DNA from: Isoetes taiwanensis | Lineage: Eukaryota > Streptophyta > Lycopodiopsida > Isoetales > Isoetaceae | Reading direction: 5' to 3' | NCBI GenBank assembly: GCA_021234155.1 | Contig: JAJEKV010000015.1 | Span: forward strand, 4,284,902 to 4,348,901 | DNA: 64,000 nt | Shown here: positions 1-12,367 of the stretch, one piece after another | Numbering within the stretch: the first letter of the stretch is position 1 | Layout: every line of letters starts with the position of its first letter | Made by a program: the position numbers and the translations under genes | The notes under the pieces: model-generated | Told to the model about the DNA's origin: nothing | Seen by the model: only the letters and a program-made list of their open reading frames with translations | The model's database searches: none

Positions 1-2179
1 TCTTGAACCTCATGCAGCATTTTTAAGCAAAATAGGGTTTGGCGGCTTCAATTGATATCAAATGATAGCGGCCAAGCATGGAAACATGCAAATCAATACG
101 TTTTATTATAATATATCAATTAATTTCATATTTAGCAAGATTTAGACACTTTTATGCTAGAAAATTGAAGCGGGTTCTAGAGTCTTTGTAAAAACTGCCA
201 AATTCTTCAAAGTTTGAACAATCATACCAATATAAAGGTGAATTCGATGGTGGTCATGAAATTTTCACAGTTTATTAAGAATCAAGTGAAGACTCAAACA
301 GTGGTGATATATTTTAAAATTAAAATTTCTCTTGTGAGATATATGGGTTTAAGTGGCAGGGAGTATGGTGGACCATTTATGGTCCATGGACCCGAAAATG
401 GTCCCAAAGGGACAACTCTAGTGTTCGGGGAAATTTTTGCAATAGTGCGGTGGGTTCATTTCTTGTGGATATTTATGATTTTTGATGGAATATGTAGTGG
501 CGAGGATCCAAAATGTGGCATAGTCCGCGAGAGACAATTAAGCCATGCTCTTTTCGCTTTTTATTGCATTGGGGGATAGAGAGGATTCACTTTCATTTCC
601 ATGCTTTTTCCTCTGCAAGTTATCCAAGATAAGAGATGAATTCCAATAGGGATGAGCTTTTTGCATGTAGAAATATAAAGTCACCTTTTTTCCGGAAAGG
701 AAATGTGTGAAACGACGGCCATAGAAGCTTCGACTCTAGCACGTGTTTGGTTCTATATGATGTGATTGAAGGGGCAGTTTCATGTCATTTGGATTCCTAG
801 ACATTTTACCTAAAATCGACAAAATAAAATTGAGGAGGTATTTTTTTTGATAAATGATGATATCAATGCCACATTATTCTGAAGGAAATTTTTGATTTAT
901 CTCGGCTTGAGCTAATCTCATGCTGGGTGACGGAAGTTGAGGGATTGTTTTTTTATAGGAGATGCCTCATGTAGCTGTGGAGGTGGATTTGCAGGTTTGA
1001 TTGTGGATATATTTCTAGGAAAAAGAAACATGGGAGCTATCAAGCGAAGTTAAATGTTTTGAAATTGTGCAAAGGTTTGATGCGGTAAAGATGGTGCACC
1101 CTACTGCCGGTGATAATATGGTTCATGTCCACAGACATGAAATTGAGCATTCTGAGAATGCATTGATTTTGGAAGGAGATTTTATAATTCTGAGCTCCAT
1201 TGGGTATTCCGGATTAGTATGTGACATGTTGATTTGCGAAAAATCTCATAAGAAGTAACTTCTACATTCGTATGATGATTATGTACAAGTTGTTTTGAGA
1301 CTGAAGGCTGCCAAGAAGTTATTGTTTCTTTCTCTAGGAAATATTCAGCATAAAAAATGCCTCATTCATTGTAGATTGTAGAAAGTTTTCTTGCTTTTCA
1401 GGTCACAAGTTAACTAGCATCTCTCTATTTTCTTTGTTGCTTGACCCGATCGTTTTATAGCCCATGTGAGAAGGTTCCCAAAAGATTCAATCTCCTGCAA
1501 AAGAAGTATATGTTATTTGCATTTCATTGCTAAGGAGTCACCTTAAAATCCAAGGCTCAATGTTTGAACAACTCTCACTTGAAAAATGGTCATAAAAATG
1601 GTCTGAGACATTTTAGCAGATTGATTCAATGCTGAACGAATACCTGGTGTAATGACTTTATTATAGAAGACTTGACTACATGGAAGGGAATGAAAATTAT
1701 AATAGCATTCCAGGAATGACTGAAAAATAACGGGCATGGGCAAACACATTTTGTCTTCCCAGATTATGGGATACCTATGATACTCTAGTTATTAAAAGCG
1801 GCTGCTTGAGCTATGAATTAGGTGTAATGCTATCTTGATGAAAGAAAATTTTGAAATTCCGCTTCCCTCGAGTTAAGCGAGAGAGTATATTATACGATAT
1901 GAACCGTTGTCACTTGATTTGGAAAAGGTATTGTGATTGTTTTATTCGGCATAAGCCAAATGTGCCTCATTGTTGAAACCCGAACATTGGGATCTTCCTT
2001 TGTGCATAGAAGTGTGACAATGCTCATGTCGAGCCTCTTGTTTGTCAAACTTGTCATTCAACCTCTCATCAATGGCGCAAAGCGTTGGAAGGTTACGCCA
2101 AAAGCTAACTCATATGCTTTCGTTCAACTATTGTTGTTGATAAGGTAGCCTCGGCTTTTGGCGGTAACCTTACGGGACG
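1..2179. other. Non-coding AT-rich stretch
   Basis: No gene is recognisable on either strand. The open frames here (the longest, at 214-579, has 121 codons) show no family motif and no compositional sign of coding. The DNA is AT-rich, with scattered short homopolymers. Confidence 0.5.
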
Positions 2180-2285
2180 TTAAGCCCTTAATATCCCCAA
2201 TAACACTACCCCAAAATTGTAAACATCCACCTTGTCAGATACTTCGTTAAAGTAGAGATACTCTACAAAAAATGGAAAATTTTGG
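2180..2285 (-). pseudogene. Receptor-like kinase fragment
   Basis: The minus strand reads NEVSDKVDVYNFGVVLLGIL, which matches subdomain IX of plant receptor-like kinases (family pattern: S/T-x-K-S/A-DVYSFGVVLLEL-T/I). The block before it (FPFFVEYLYF) sits where the activation segment's GYLAPEY would be, but is degraded. A stop follows shortly after the match, and no ATP-binding or HRD catalytic loop is visible nearby. This is a kinase shard of about 35 residues, not a gene. The call rests on one motif block, so it is moderate. Confidence 0.5.
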
Positions 2286-2449
2286 AGTTTTTCTGACACT
2301 CTAGAGCTGCATTCTTTAATTTTTCTAGCATAAAAGTGTTTAAACCTTGCTAAATATAATTGATATATTATGATAAAAAACATATCAATTTGCATATTTT
2401 TAATATTTGGCGCTATCATTTTGATATCAACTAAAGTCAACAAACCCAA

Positions 2450-3860
2450 TTTTGCTTAAAAATGTTGTATGAGGTTAGACAATTATTTCTCTCTTACTAT
2501 TAAAAGTTTTGACTTAATTTTTTTGTGACAACGAGTTCTTAACAATACGGACTATATTCTAAGGATTTTATGTTTTATCAATATAGTCATTAACTAAAAA
2601 ATTATTGTACAAAATTTATAATAAAAAATATAGGTTAAAGTGCTCCAATACATCCATCAAATAAGTCTCATAAAAGATGGTAAATGATGCATTCTAGTTA
2701 ATTCTATATAGGAATTTACTCTATCAACTTAAATATAATGTAACTATGGATGAACACATTGAAAGGTTCAAAAGTCGTTGATTACACTCTTACGGGTCTA
2801 AAACTCAGCGATAATGTAGCTAGTGATGGTTACTAAATGACAATATCACGAAGTTTAGCCATGACTATAAATAAATAGATCAAAGGACTTTTCGTACCTA
2901 TTTCTCTAGTTCATCTAAAATACTAACTTATTGCTCTACATTTCTCAATAAGTTTTTAAATGACACAATATATATGATAAAAGGGATATTGAGGGTGCTT
3001 GGTGTGGTCTTATTAAAAAAAAAATGAAAAATATTTACTTCTCACTATTGTAAAAGTTAGTCAATGTGTGTTTGCTCAAAAGTGTTATAGTCTATGTAGG
3101 ACCATAGTACATGTAGATCACCTTTTTTGATAGGCTTGTAAATTTGAACCTTTGTTCACAATATATATCTCATATAGATCCAGGATTAGACCAACTGGAT
3201 GGAGAAAATTTCTCGATTTATTTGTGCTGGCTCTATTCATTTTGTCCCCTATAATGATACTATGACTTCTCATTGTCTATGAGATAACCTTTGAAAGGTG
3301 TAAGTGGGCGTCCATATACATTCAAAGTAGCCCTTAAGCATTACGTTTTATGCTTGATATCACCCTTTAGATAGACAATCCCTCGAACCAACTAATGTTA
3401 TCATATAGAATGTAGTATATGTGAATTATATTCTAAAAAGTTGATTAAGATGATGATGTTCTTGACTTTTTTTAAATAAGAGGTTATGTGAGCGGAGCAA
3501 TTGGCATCGATATAACAGATCTATATTGATCTTCTTTAGCCATAGTTTATCATATTTTTCCTTGGTTCATCTTGCATTGCTTTTTTTAACTTGGGAAAGC
3601 TTTGAAATATGGTGTTTGAAGTTCATTCGAGGCCAAAATCTAGATATAAAAAATGGAAAACATTTGATGATAACTTAGAACTAATACTAAAGTTTTAGCC
3701 CAAATCTAGTAATAAATATTTTTATAGGAATGACGAGCTCATGAAATACTAACATCATAAAGCCGTCCTGCTTGATTTTATGATCCATATGTCTTGAGTT
3801 GAGATCTCCCAAAATTGCATTATATATAGCTCCGTTCCCATAGTCCTATGGGCGTTAATG
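2450..3860. other. Non-coding AT-rich stretch
   Basis: No gene is seen. A frame near 2750-2850 reads MDEHIERFKS, which recalls the N-terminal part of copia gag, but stops interrupt it at once and no zinc knuckle follows, so no element is called. Confidence 0.4.
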
Positions 3861-3863
3861 TTA

Positions 3864-3920
3864 TAATGCCATGCAATGCATGCATGCATGCATGCGATGT
3901 ACGTAAAGATGCATGCGTGC
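3864..3920. repeat. (TGCA)n microsatellite and palindromic tract
   Basis: The stretch holds four to five uninterrupted TGCA units followed by further atgcatgcgtgc. It is self-complementary and could extrude as a short cruciform. It lies just upstream of the ~470-bp tandem unit. Confidence 0.8.
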
Positions 3921-3925
3921 TTTTA

Positions 3926-4480
3926 CTAAGCAAACCTCCCTTTTATTGGAAATATGTTTATGTGCTATTATTAAGAAATCTCAAACTATAATAGGAAGCT
4001 TTCTTGAAATATTTGAAGGAATTTTAGAAATCTGAAAATAGAGATATATAACATTTGAGTACATTTAATATATTAGCATTGATTAAACACGGCATAGTCT
4101 CAAGTGGGTAGAGCTCATACCTACACCCATCAAAGCACAACCAAGTGTAGAACCATTAATGTATATAGAGCGTAGCAGGTGTCATAGCTCATGATAGAAG
4201 CACACCGTGTTATTACATAATTAACGACCCAACACCCCATGCGACCCGTCGGTTAAGCCCATCCCTCTGGCTCTGTATAGCCAATCAGCGACTATTGCGA
4301 ATACACTTAGAAATGATTGTCGTGTTGTATTTTACACAAATATCTTATGATGTGCAACGATTGCCAATCCCGTCGTCTGAGGACTCGAACCTCTAAAGCA
4401 AAACCCCTTTTTATTGGAAATATGTTTATGTGCTATTATTAAAAAATCTCATACTATAAACCCGGAGCTTTCTTGAAATA
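3926..4480. repeat. Tandem unit family, locus 1 (about 1.2 copies)
   Basis: The unit starts at ctaagcaaacctccc, runs through a ~150 bp AT-rich part A (ttttattggaaatatg to ttagcattgattaa) and a ~315 bp part B (cggcatagtctcaag to ggactcgaacctct), then starts A again at about 4395. The second A is cut after ctttcttgaaata by the foldback element. The same A-B order recurs at 7.44-8.24 kb. Part B begins on the + strand with a tRNA A-box-like stretch (tagtctcaagtgg). It ends in ggactcgaacc, which on the minus strand is a perfect pol III B box (GGTTCGAGTCC). Confidence 0.8.
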
Positions 4481-4945
4481 CACAAACCATTAATACACAA
4501 CTATCATTTAACATTATTAACACAAACCATTGCATTTGACACATTTAAATTAAAATCCCCTTAAACCCCCTTTGGTTTGGGTGCATATTCTGCAGGGGTT
4601 TACTCAGAACCTTGAAATTTGTCCGGATGGGCATATTTGCCCTTTATTCCAAGATCTGGACCGGTACATAGCGATCCTCGTTTATTGGGGGGTATGCATG
4701 TACAATTTTTTTGTATCTTGTATATTAAGGTTTGCAAAATCTCTTATAAGATTTGAAGAATGTACTTAATGATATTAATTTTTGTACATGTATTGTAAAT
4801 TTTTAGGGAGCTGCCATCACGTAACCTCCAGGTGTGAATATGCACCCCAAACCAAAGGGGTTTAAGGGGATTTTAATTTAAATGTGTCAAAATGCAATGG
4901 TTTGTGTTAATAATGTTAATGATAGTTGTGTATTAATGGTTTGTG
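4481..4945. mobile_element. Foldback/MITE element with 110-bp TIRs
   Basis: Positions 4481-4590 and 4836-4945 are near-perfect inverted repeats of about 110 bp (outer end cacaaaccattaatacac, inner end ggtgcatattc), differing by a few single-base indels. The core is about 245 bp and has no coding sign. Each arm also holds an internal direct repeat of cacaaaccatt. The left flank (gaaata) matches the interrupted tandem unit. The right flank (ttaactaaaa) does not continue that unit, and no clean target duplication is visible, so the superfamily is undetermined and the right border may be rearranged. Confidence 0.85.
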
Positions 4946-7438
4946 TTAACTAAAAAATTTTGGCCCCGAGGGCCTTAAGGATGTGTTGGGGTGTAGATAT
5001 AAACATTACCTAATACTCTAATGATGGATGGAAGGGCACTAAGAAATCCATAAATGCATGTAACAATTTTAGAAACATACATGTAATATTATGCATGGTG
5101 ATTCCTTAGTGCATGTAAAATTGTGCATATAATATCGTGCATGGAGATTCCTTAATGCATATGAATCATAATAGAAAATGGTAGTAGAGCTAAAACAAGC
5201 CATTACATTCAAAGTCCTAATATTAAGTGTGACATAATACCATGATAGATAATGTCGACAAATGGTAACCCATCTTACAATGTTTTATTATCAAATGCTT
5301 ACGCTCTTGTCGGTAACATAATAAATATGCAACCCTAGTCCTGTAGCAAGTTCTTAGAAAAGCTCTACCAACCAACCTCCTTCACAGCTAAAAGAGCAAC
5401 ATGATAATATAAGATGGCTGCAACCAAGATGATAGCTGAAATGTAGAGACTTATATGCAAAGAGTATTAGACAAAAGAAAAAAGCAAGGGAAAAGCAAGA
5501 TACATGGCTTTACCTTTTGAACATCTTGAAAAACTCAATTCTACCGAGAATTTTTGCAATCAATCTCATAACTCTGGCTACTTGACCTTATAGGTTCTAC
5601 AGGATAATGTATAAGCTTGGGCAACGATGGATTATAAAAAAGTGGTATTTTCGGCTCGGGCAACCCGGTGATATTGCTTTTTATGCTCTGTCATTCACCT
5701 TGGGGTAATAATGAAGAAAGTCCTTCTAATAAGCGGTAAAGGGAGAATGAAGAAGCGTATAAATGAGCACCAACTGAGAAGCTTTGTTTGCATCAACTGA
5801 AGCTTTATCTAAGGCCAGGCCCAAGCTTTGATAACTACTATTTTGAAGCGTTTGCATCTCCTGAAGCTTTATCTAAAGGCCAGACGAGACAAAGATATGT
5901 GCTTACTGGCTGGAGGGGAAAGCAAAAAATGTGGGATATATTTGATGGGTTTATGCAATGCAAAGTTGATTGCATTCTTGACTTTGATGGGATGATTAGG
6001 TATGGAAAATCTCGAAGCGTGGGGGCATTTGGAGTCGATTAAAATTTGTTGTTGAGCTTTGATCCATGCAAACACGAGAACTAGAGATGATCATTTTAGT
6101 AACTAAATGAGGGAGCCAAATGAGCCATGTGGAAAGCCACAAATCCACCATAGCTAGTGTAGAATTGAGACTAATTTCATTGGCGGATTCCTTTGTGAAG
6201 GAGGTCGCGACAAGCATTGGGCTTGAAATATTTCGATCTCTAGCATTTGTGGGTAGGATTGTTTGAAAGAAAAAATGAAGTCTGGAATGTAAGAGAGCGA
6301 TTTACGAACAAGGGGAAGGGGTTTCATTCCACCGACTCAGGAGTTCGTCTCCACAAAGCCATGGATGAGCATAAGATTGGGTTTTGCTAGAATGGATGCT
6401 CTTTTAAGGAGACACGGCAATGGATTATGCTTCCATTCTCAAAGCTCTACCATCTTAGTTACTAATCAAGTGGCCGGAATAACCTCTTGTTTTTGAAACC
6501 GTTGCATCTCTTAAAGCGGAAGTCAAACACAATTTAGGTGTTGGACATGCATCAAAGCTTCTTTACCAACTTTTAAAGAGCGAGTAAGAGGATTTTATAC
6601 TAGAATCATCAATTTGAAGTTAAGGGTAGAAGCTTTTGATTACGTCATAAGAAAAAGCCCCAAAAATCCACTGGCTTTTGGCAATTCATTTGATGCGCAC
6701 GGAATCACACTTGCCGAGAAATTTGGGGGCCTACACTATTTAGGGTAAACAACATAAAACTAACCTGGATTGAGGAACAACCAACATAACTAGCCTAAAT
6801 TCTTGCCAAATACCTTTTACGGTTGAGGTGTCGGCAAGAATCCACATCTTGATATGGATACCCTAAAAAGCCGATACATGTAGGCATATCTTGATATTTA
6901 TACCCTAAAGCCTACGTTGTCAAAGCATCTACGATATAAACACACTTACTTAGGATCACCAAATTCATCAAAAATACAAGCGAAGCATCAGGGCAATCGC
7001 ATCTTGAGGATCAGAGCACGCACAGAGCTTTTTCCATTGCCCGTGATGGCCAGAAAGAAAGTGGGCTTGCTGTTTTAGATCCGCTCATGATTTCACGATC
7101 TGGGATAGCATTGTTATCGAATCGAGATCAATTTAATCCAGCCCACAAATGAGTGTTCCACACGAAAATCTTCATTTTGGTTCCCAAACACATAACCCTA
7201 AAATGGATTTATCACCGAGCCCCTTACATGTCGGCGAAAACAATAAGAAAATACAAAATAAAAAAAAATAAATATATAATATGGGTCTAAACCATTGCAT
7301 ATAAGCATCAAAATTAGTTCAGCGTATCGCGCCTCTAAAATATACTAATTGGTATGCCTCGTCAAATACATCCATGAAATCATATAAAAACCTTAGGAAA
7401 AAAAGTACAAAAATACAAAAGAAACCCCTGTTATTATG
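4946..7438. other. Non-coding stretch
   Basis: No gene family is recognised. Around 5785-5885 a ~25 bp phrase (gaagctttatctaaggccag) occurs twice, 57 bp apart. The open frame over it (5788-6042) and the overlapping minus frame at 5996-6217 show no convincing homology. The rest is AT-rich intergenic DNA. Confidence 0.4.
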
Positions 7439-8243
7439 CTACATATTAGCATTGATTAAGCTTACGGCATAGTCTCAAGTGGGTAGAGCTCATACCTACA
7501 CCCATCCAAAGCACAACCAAGTGTAGAACCATTAATGTATATAGAACGTAGCAGGTGTCATAGCTCATGATAGAAGCACACCCTGTGTTATTACATAATT
7601 AACCAGCCCAACACCCCATGCGGCCGTCGGATTCGCCCATCCTACGGCTCTTGTATGGCCAGTCGCGACTATTGCGAATACACTTAGAAATGATTGTCGT
7701 GTTGTATTTGTACACAAATATCTTATGATGTGCAACAGTTGCCAATCCCGTCGATATAGGGACTCAAACCTCTAAGCAAACCTCCCCTTTTATTGGAAAT
7801 ATGTTTATGTGCTATTATTAAGAAATCTCAGACTATAAACCGGAAGCTTTCTTCGAAATATTTGAAGGAATTTTAGAAATCTGAAAATAGAGATATATAA
7901 CATTCGAGTACATTTAATATATTAGCATTGATTAAGCTTACGGCATAGTCTCAAGTGGGTAGAGCTCATGCCTACACCCATCCAAAGCACAACCAAGTGT
8001 AGAACCATTAATGTATATAGAACGTAGCAGGTGTCATAGCTCATGATAGAAGCACACCCTGTGTTATTACATAATTAACCAGCCCAACACCCCATGCGGC
8101 CGTCGGATTAAGCCCATCCTACGGCTGTCGGCGACTAGATGCGAATACACTTAGAAATGATTGTCGTGTTGTATTTGTACACAAATATCTTATGATATTA
8201 CAGCGGTTGCCAATCCCGTCAATCGGGGACTCGAACCTCTATA
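7439..8243. repeat. Tandem unit family, locus 2 (about 1.7 copies)
   Basis: Part B occurs at 7446-7770, part A at 7771-7930 and part B again at 7931-8243, giving a period of about 485 bp and the same order as at 3.93-4.48 kb. The copies are about 90% alike and differ mainly by short indels around the gcgact segment. Only the last copy continues past ggactcgaacct into a tRNA-like stretch (minus strand GGTTAGAGGTCGCTC upstream of the B box). That makes 8220-8275 the best candidate for a tRNA-derived end. Confidence 0.8.
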
Positions 8244-8679
8244 AAGAGCGACCTCTAACCAACACTTTAATACCTATACATGCTTGATAAGGGGAGATAT
8301 TTTCTTTCCCCTTTTTTTGGTGATCCTACTCCTCTTGCACGTCAATGACATAGGACCATAGTCTATGCCCAAGTATTCATTTCCCCACGGATCCCCGATC
8401 ATTTTTATGCTTATATGTACTCGGACATCTCTAATTCCTTTAATTTCTTCAATTACAAAACTTTATTGAACATTTGTGCAAAAAAACCTCAATTCCACGA
8501 GAAACCGGATATATACAAATTATTCTGAGTCAAAATCATGTTTTTCATTCCTATGCTTGTAACATAAACGGCTTATCTAGTAAGAGGGATGGCATAGCAA
8601 AACTTTGTGAAATATATCCTCAAATCATTCCACTTGAAATCCCTAAGTTATGGTAATAAAGGGGTAGGAAGGAGCACTT

Positions 8680-9662
8680 AGAATGTGGTGGCAATGATGA
8701 TGGGCGTACACATAAGGTGGTGGTGGAGGAGGCGGCGACAAAGTGGGGGAGAAAGTGATTAGCATTTGTACGGAGGGAGGGAGCAAGGATGGTGGGGGAG
8801 GGAGAGACTCAAATACATAAGGAGGCAGTGGTGAAGGCGATGGGGGATGGGTGGCATATAGGCATAAAGAGCTGGTGGAAGGGTGATAGAGGAGGGGCGA
8901 CTATAAGTAGGAGGTCAAGGTGAGGGTGATGGAGAAGGGGACGATTTTGTAAACAAAAGGAAGTGGTTGCAAAGGGAGATTGATAGACATATCGAGGCTG
9001 TGGTGGTGACGAGTGTGGAGGAAGAGGGATTTTTTTTAGATATAAGGAGGGTTATAATGGGGAGGTGTAGAAGGGGTATTTTCATATATAAGGAGGCGGT
9101 GGTGAGCGATGGACGAAGTGGAAATGGGTAGACATATGGAGGTGGAGGGGAAGGTGATTGGTTTTTTTGGGGGATGGGGGCGGGGTTTTTTTTTTTTTTT
9201 TTTTGGGGACAGCAAGGGTGGTGGGAGGAGGGAGATTTATAAATGTGCGGAGGTGTGGGCAAAGGTGATGAGGGAGGAGATTTGTAGATGTAGGAGGTGG
9301 TTGGGAGGGTGGTGGAGGAGGAGATGGAGATGGGTAAACATATGGAGGTTTGGAGGTCGATGAGGCAATGGAGGATTTTTGAGGCCCATGAGAGGCTGCT
9401 TTCGAGAGATTTAATAATGTCGCGTATGGGGCTGTTCTCGAGACTCTTGGCATAAATGGGCATAAGTAACTACTCATAGGCGTTTGAGCGATTTTACCCG
9501 GTTGGTTAAGGACATATCGGTTAGGGAGCGTTCTGATTTGGGGCGGGATTTATAGAGATATGGAAGTGTTAGCGAAGATGATAGAAGAGGAGGTGGTTTA
9601 TAGATGTAAAGAGGTGGTGGTAAGGGTGATGGAAGAAGGCGTCGGGATGTTAACCATGGCAT
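8680..9662 (-). pseudogene. Decayed extensin / Ser-Pro repeat protein
   Basis: Minus-strand frames carry repeated PPPPYVY, PPPLYIYKPPP, SYIYKSPPSSP and PHIYKSPSS blocks. This is the signature of plant extensins, cell-wall hydroxyproline-rich glycoproteins (Ser-Pro3-5 followed by Tyr-x-Tyr-Lys). The blocks switch among three frames at about 9360-9480, 9100-9360 and 8915-9100, so the repeat array has gained several indels. Poly-G runs interrupt it, notably at 9184-9204. No signal peptide can be placed with confidence. The sequence supports a broken extensin-like gene. The purine-rich + strand frames are mirror shadows of it. Confidence 0.7.
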
Positions 9663-10184
9663 AATATCCTTTCATGAATTTAGTGCTCTTTAAGGTCTTC
9701 AAAACAAGTATCAACAAATTAGTATAGCACATGCAAATGTGAACACTGGTTTGAAATCCAAAAATGGCTTTTGCATCTTAGGTTCCATATTATTACTGCG
9801 GTTGCTTTAATTTCCCATCAAAGCTATTAGAATGTAGTGTTTTTTCCTCAATAAATTCTATTGTAGAATCCAAGGGCAACCCATGATGTGATAGCATCTT
9901 GTTTTTATAAGGTCATGGAACTTCATCAATAAACAAAAAAATTTATAGTCGAAAAAATCTTTTCCCAAAGGAAGTGCTAGGATTCTTATGGTGCACATCA
10001 AAGCAGCCTTTCAAAGCGATGATAATAAACAGATTGTCAATTCTTCCATGGGGTCACATTGTTAACTCAACAGGAGTTTTTTAGATTGACCTTTTTGAGC
10101 ATCAAAGAAAGCTCTCGAATAATTAAGGTGACCTATGAAGAGGAGAGGATCCTTCTTCGTTGCTATATTCAATCTTTGGAATCG
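9663..10184. other. Non-coding stretch
   Basis: No recognisable gene or repeat, only short scattered ORFs. Confidence 0.4.
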
Positions 10185-10575
10185 GGGGGACTCCTTCCTT
10201 ATTGACCCCCTATTGGCGTGGCATCAAAATGCGGCCCTCCAATTCAAGAATCAGCGATTCGGATATGATGCCCGTCGTAGCTTCTTGAATAAGGAAAGCT
10301 AGCGGAATGGGACACCTTCATATTTGGCCCCCCCCTCAGGCGTGGCATTAAGTCGGCCCTCAATTCAAGCATCAGCGATTGGATATGATGCCCGCGTCCC
10401 GTGCGTCGCGTCGGTAAGGAAGGCTAGTAGGAATGGGACACTTTCCTTATCCCCGGCGTGGCATCAAGTCGGCCCTCAATTCAAGCATCAGCGGTCGGAT
10501 ATGATGCCCGCGTCGTGAGGGGCCCGAATGAGGAAGGCCTTGGGAATGGGACACCTTCCTTATTTGGCCCCCCTA
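10185..10575. repeat. Three-copy minisatellite, ~117-128 bp unit
   Basis: Three consecutive copies share ggcgtggcatcaag, cggccctcaattcaagc, atcagcg, ggatatgatgcccg and aatgggacaccttcctta, with copy starts near 10210, 10338 and 10455. The unit is GC-richer than its surroundings. The copies differ mostly by indels around cg-containing stretches. Confidence 0.85.
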
Positions 10576-10958
10576 CTCACGTGGAATCAGCTATGTAGAT
10601 TCATTCTGACTGTTTATTAACTATGACTATATGGTATGGCGGTACCCATTCAGATTTATATTGGATCTGCAAGAACTATATTGAAAAGCATGGTCACGAG
10701 GGGCATAGAAGCGGTGTTTGCCCGAATTTCTTTGGGATTATATTGAAAATATTGGTCATAGGACCTTTATTTATCACTAGATTTGATTGGATTTTATGGG
10801 ATGATCAACTACTCAATTCTTGATATTGGAATAGGGATTAAAACAAAGGCCGCCTTTGTATCTATGGTTGATTCAAATGACCATAGTAAAGAAAGATTGA
10901 TTTTGAAAGGGAATGGTTTCTAAGAGGGTTCGTTTGTGTATCTGATAGGGCATACGCA

Positions 10959-11107
10959 CGTTTACTTTGTCCAAAGCATGAAAATAGCATTCTCATTGAT
11001 TACCATTTCGTGAGAGAAGTGGTGAAGTGCACGTTGTTTACTTTGTCCAAAGCATGAAAATAGCATTCTCATTGATTACCATTTCGTGAGAGAAGTGGTG
11101 AAGTGCA
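10959..11107. repeat. 76-bp period tandem duplication
   Basis: About 70 bp starting at tttactttgtccaaagc (10961) is repeated with essentially no change at 11037, ending in gaagtgc both times. The near-perfect identity points to a recent slippage or unequal-exchange event, or an assembly duplication. Confidence 0.9.
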
Positions 11108-12200
11108 AGTCTCCGCTAGAAGAATACTTTTAAAGTATGGATTAAAAGATTTAGAAATGTTTCATTATTTTGGTTATGCTTTAAGCAACTTCTTTGGTAG
11201 ATCCATACTTGAATCTATTTGCAATTCTTAAGAGCGTGAGGAACAAAAATTGCCCCTCAAACTGATCAAGTCTATTTTAGTTATACAAGATATTTGTAAT
11301 GCTGGAGTCTTTTAAAGTGAACACCACATTTCTCAAACAAGTGGAAAACAAAACAATGCAACGAATCATGATTGCATGTACAACCTTGATATTGCAAGTT
11401 TTAGATTACAAGGTTTGCCAGCAGTCAGATATGCAAATTTCAGGTATACTATACAAAGGAATGTGCTGCAGCTGCAAACCAATGTCCCAACAATCATAAC
11501 AGTCCAAATTATGAAGCTTTAGTTTTGACGTGCAGTGTTCGCTTGTGAAGGTCAGTACCGAACAAACCATCTGAACCAGAAGTTTTCTACTCCATTAATA
11601 CATCTTATGCGGCTGTGCGATCTGAATGGGTCACCATTAAGATATACATGAATTCCAAAATCACATTTACAAAGGCAGCATATTAACCTGAAATAGTGAA
11701 ATCATTGGTAGTTAGCAAACTTATCATCTGTTAATACGAAATCTTTCATCACTTAACATCTGTTAACAATAAATCTGTCATTATTGATCTACTTAAAAAG
11801 TCTCATAGTCTTTAACATGCTTGCACAAGGAAATTCTCAAAATAAGATTTCAATGAAGATAAACTCTCAGGCAGTATATCTGTATTGGCACGGTCAGAAT
11901 TTTATGCATAAGCCATGCTATAAAACATGATAATGATGAATGTGGCAAAAATGCTGTCGGACAAACACAAGACTAGAAAAGGCCTTTTATTTCCAACCAC
12001 AAACATTACCTTACAATATAATCGGACTATAAATTTTTGCAGTACTTAACGTGAAGAATCCTCACCCTAAACAGGAGGAAGTACATAAAAATAAGCAATT
12101 AAAAGCCTGTCTTCTCTGCGGAATTTATGTGCAATTAAAAAACTCCAACGGGCATGTAAAGAACAGAGGCAAACACGAAAAATGCATGTCACCTAATCCA
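11108..12200. other. Non-coding stretch upstream of the desiccation gene
   Basis: No gene family is recognised. The sequence is AT-rich. The expected N-terminal signal-peptide exon of the desiccation-related gene was not found here. Confidence 0.4.
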
Positions 12201-12367
12201 TAAACATGCTACAAAGGAAGGATTTGGCAATCGAAGCGCAAAGCAGACAGGATGAACAACTTACATATTCTACTGCTGCTTGTATGCGCCATAGCCAGAT
12301 GCTGGGCGACGTTGCTAAGCTGTGTAGAAGCGCCAAATTCGTCCTACACTCAATGCAAGTTTGGGTT

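Noticed and set aside
2750-3100. Copia gag remnant
   Set aside because: One short phrase (MDEHIERFKS) fits, but stops follow directly and no zinc knuckle or LTR is present.
8215-8275. A functional tRNA gene
   Set aside because: The B box is perfect, but acceptor and anticodon stems do not pair by eye. It is better read as a tRNA-derived repeat end.
9109-9363. Gly/Trp/Arg-rich + strand ORF
   Set aside because: It is the antisense shadow of the extensin-like Pro repeats on the minus strand.
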